From assembly GCF_003318275.1 (NCBI RefSeq), contig NZ_QOCH01000009.1, forward strand, positions 62,001-126,000: a stretch of 64,000 nucleotides of DNA, given 5' to 3'. Within the stretch, counting starts at the first letter, position 1, and each line of letters starts with the position of its first letter. Made by a program: the position numbers and the translations under genes. The notes beneath the pieces are model-generated. The model had not been told where the DNA came from. It ran no database searches and worked only from the letters and a program-made list of their open reading frames with translations. This DNA comes from Marinobacter sp. F3R11 (GTDB lineage: Bacteria > Pseudomonadota > Gammaproteobacteria > Pseudomonadales > Oleiphilaceae). Below, piece by piece: positions 63,569-64,000 of this stretch.

Positions 63569-64000
63569 TTGCACGGGAGCAAAGCGAGCATCACACAGGA
63601 TTTCTTCGTGCCGGATTTATGCCGGGTGCGATCCGTGTTCATGCTGCTGATCACCAGCGAACTACTGGTACTGGTGCTGGCTATTGTCCAGGCCAGCGAC
63701 GGCTGGATTGACTGGAACTACTTTGCACTATTATCGCTGTTCGTGCAGTGGACCACCCTCACCAGCGCTGCGCTGATCTGTCTGCTTCGCCAACGCCTGG
63801 CCAGAATGTCGGTGCTTCGCGCCACCCTGTCGATTGCAGCCATCGTGCTACTGGACGTACTGGCATTCAGCCTGTTTGCCGACAATGTTCTACACCCGCA
63901 GCCAGGCATCACAGGCTGGCATGCAATTGCAAAAAAAATGCTGCTGGCACTACTGATTGTCCTGATGGTACTGCGCTATTTTTATCTACAACACCAATGG
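63569..64000 (+). CDS. algZ: AlgZ/FimS-like sensor histidine kinase, N-terminal part (partial)
   Basis: The first 144 codons are in the window and the frame runs off the right edge. It begins near DFFVPDLCRVRSVFMLLI and has four to five hydrophobic segments, as in the membrane domain of AlgZ (FimS), a LytS-type kinase. The catalytic part is not visible. The start is uncertain: TTG at 63569 is the only usable early codon in frame, since a stop lies upstream at 63521. In Pseudomonas AlgZ works with AlgR in alginate and twitching control and lies divergent from argH, matching this context. Confidence 0.8.
   Translation, partial: MHGSKASITQDFFVPDLCRVRSVFMLLITSELLVLVLAIVQASDGWIDWNYFALLSLFVQWTTLTSAALICLLRQRLARMSVLRATLSIAAIVLLDVLAFSLFADNVLHPQPGITGWHAIAKKMLLALLIVLMVLRYFYLQHQW

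Overview
The window looks like a chromosomal segment of a marine gammaproteobacterium close to Marinobacter. This is inferred from gene content and order; no 16S gene or tRNA is present. Long stretches follow the Pseudomonas-type layout: yicC/rph/crc/pyrE; pilU-pilT/yggS-proC-yggT/metX-metW-DUF4426-rdgB-hemW; comM/ubiK/glnK-amtB; and lptM-lysA-dapF-DUF484-xerC next to cyaA, argH and a divergent algZ-type kinase gene. The core genes read as moderately GC-rich. The first 4.6 kb is visibly AT-richer and carries defence genes, so it was probably acquired.

Region by region. 1-4.65 kb: the right end of a defence island, with a type I restriction-modification locus (3' end of hsdM, hsdS) followed without a gap by a SIR2-domain gene and a HerA-type ATPase gene, ending in a DUF3800 gene cut off after 57 codons. 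4.7-13.4 kb: housekeeping genes (yicC, rph, crc-like, pyrE, a DUF4124 protein, a phasin-like protein, DUF2782, polA) and a small protein with repeated MYRG motifs. 13.4-31.2 kb: a FadL-type porin, the twitching-motility ATPases PilU and PilT, PLP and proline genes, a dynamin-like GTPase lying between yggT and metX, methionine synthesis, rdgB, hemW, trmB, comM, ubiK, and a nitrogen-regulated glnK-amtB operon with a clear sigma-54 promoter and an NtrC-type site.

31.3-35.2 kb: an overlapping three-gene cassette read as a type VI secretion effector module: DUF4123 chaperone, large alpha/beta-hydrolase effector, and a membrane-anchored beta-propeller protein that is probably its immunity partner. 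No vgrG, PAAR or structural T6SS gene lies beside it. This is the best candidate for an undescribed system in the window. 35.2-44.1 kb: polyamine genes (speE, speA), tcdA, a cation/proton antiporter, an MDR-family oxidoreductase and a hydrolase-thioesterase pair. 44.2-44.4 kb holds a probable 30-codon gene with its own promoter, strong ribosome site and terminator.

44.4-55 kb: an AraC regulator coupled to a cardiolipin synthase, a PlpD-like patatin/outer-membrane protein, two unrecognised proteins, a BvgS-like sensor kinase with no receiver domain, DUF2789, and a diguanylate cyclase coupled to xerC. 55-64 kb: the lptM-lysA-dapF-DUF484-xerC operon, class I adenylate cyclase, argH, and the 5' part of an AlgZ/FimS-like kinase gene running off the window.
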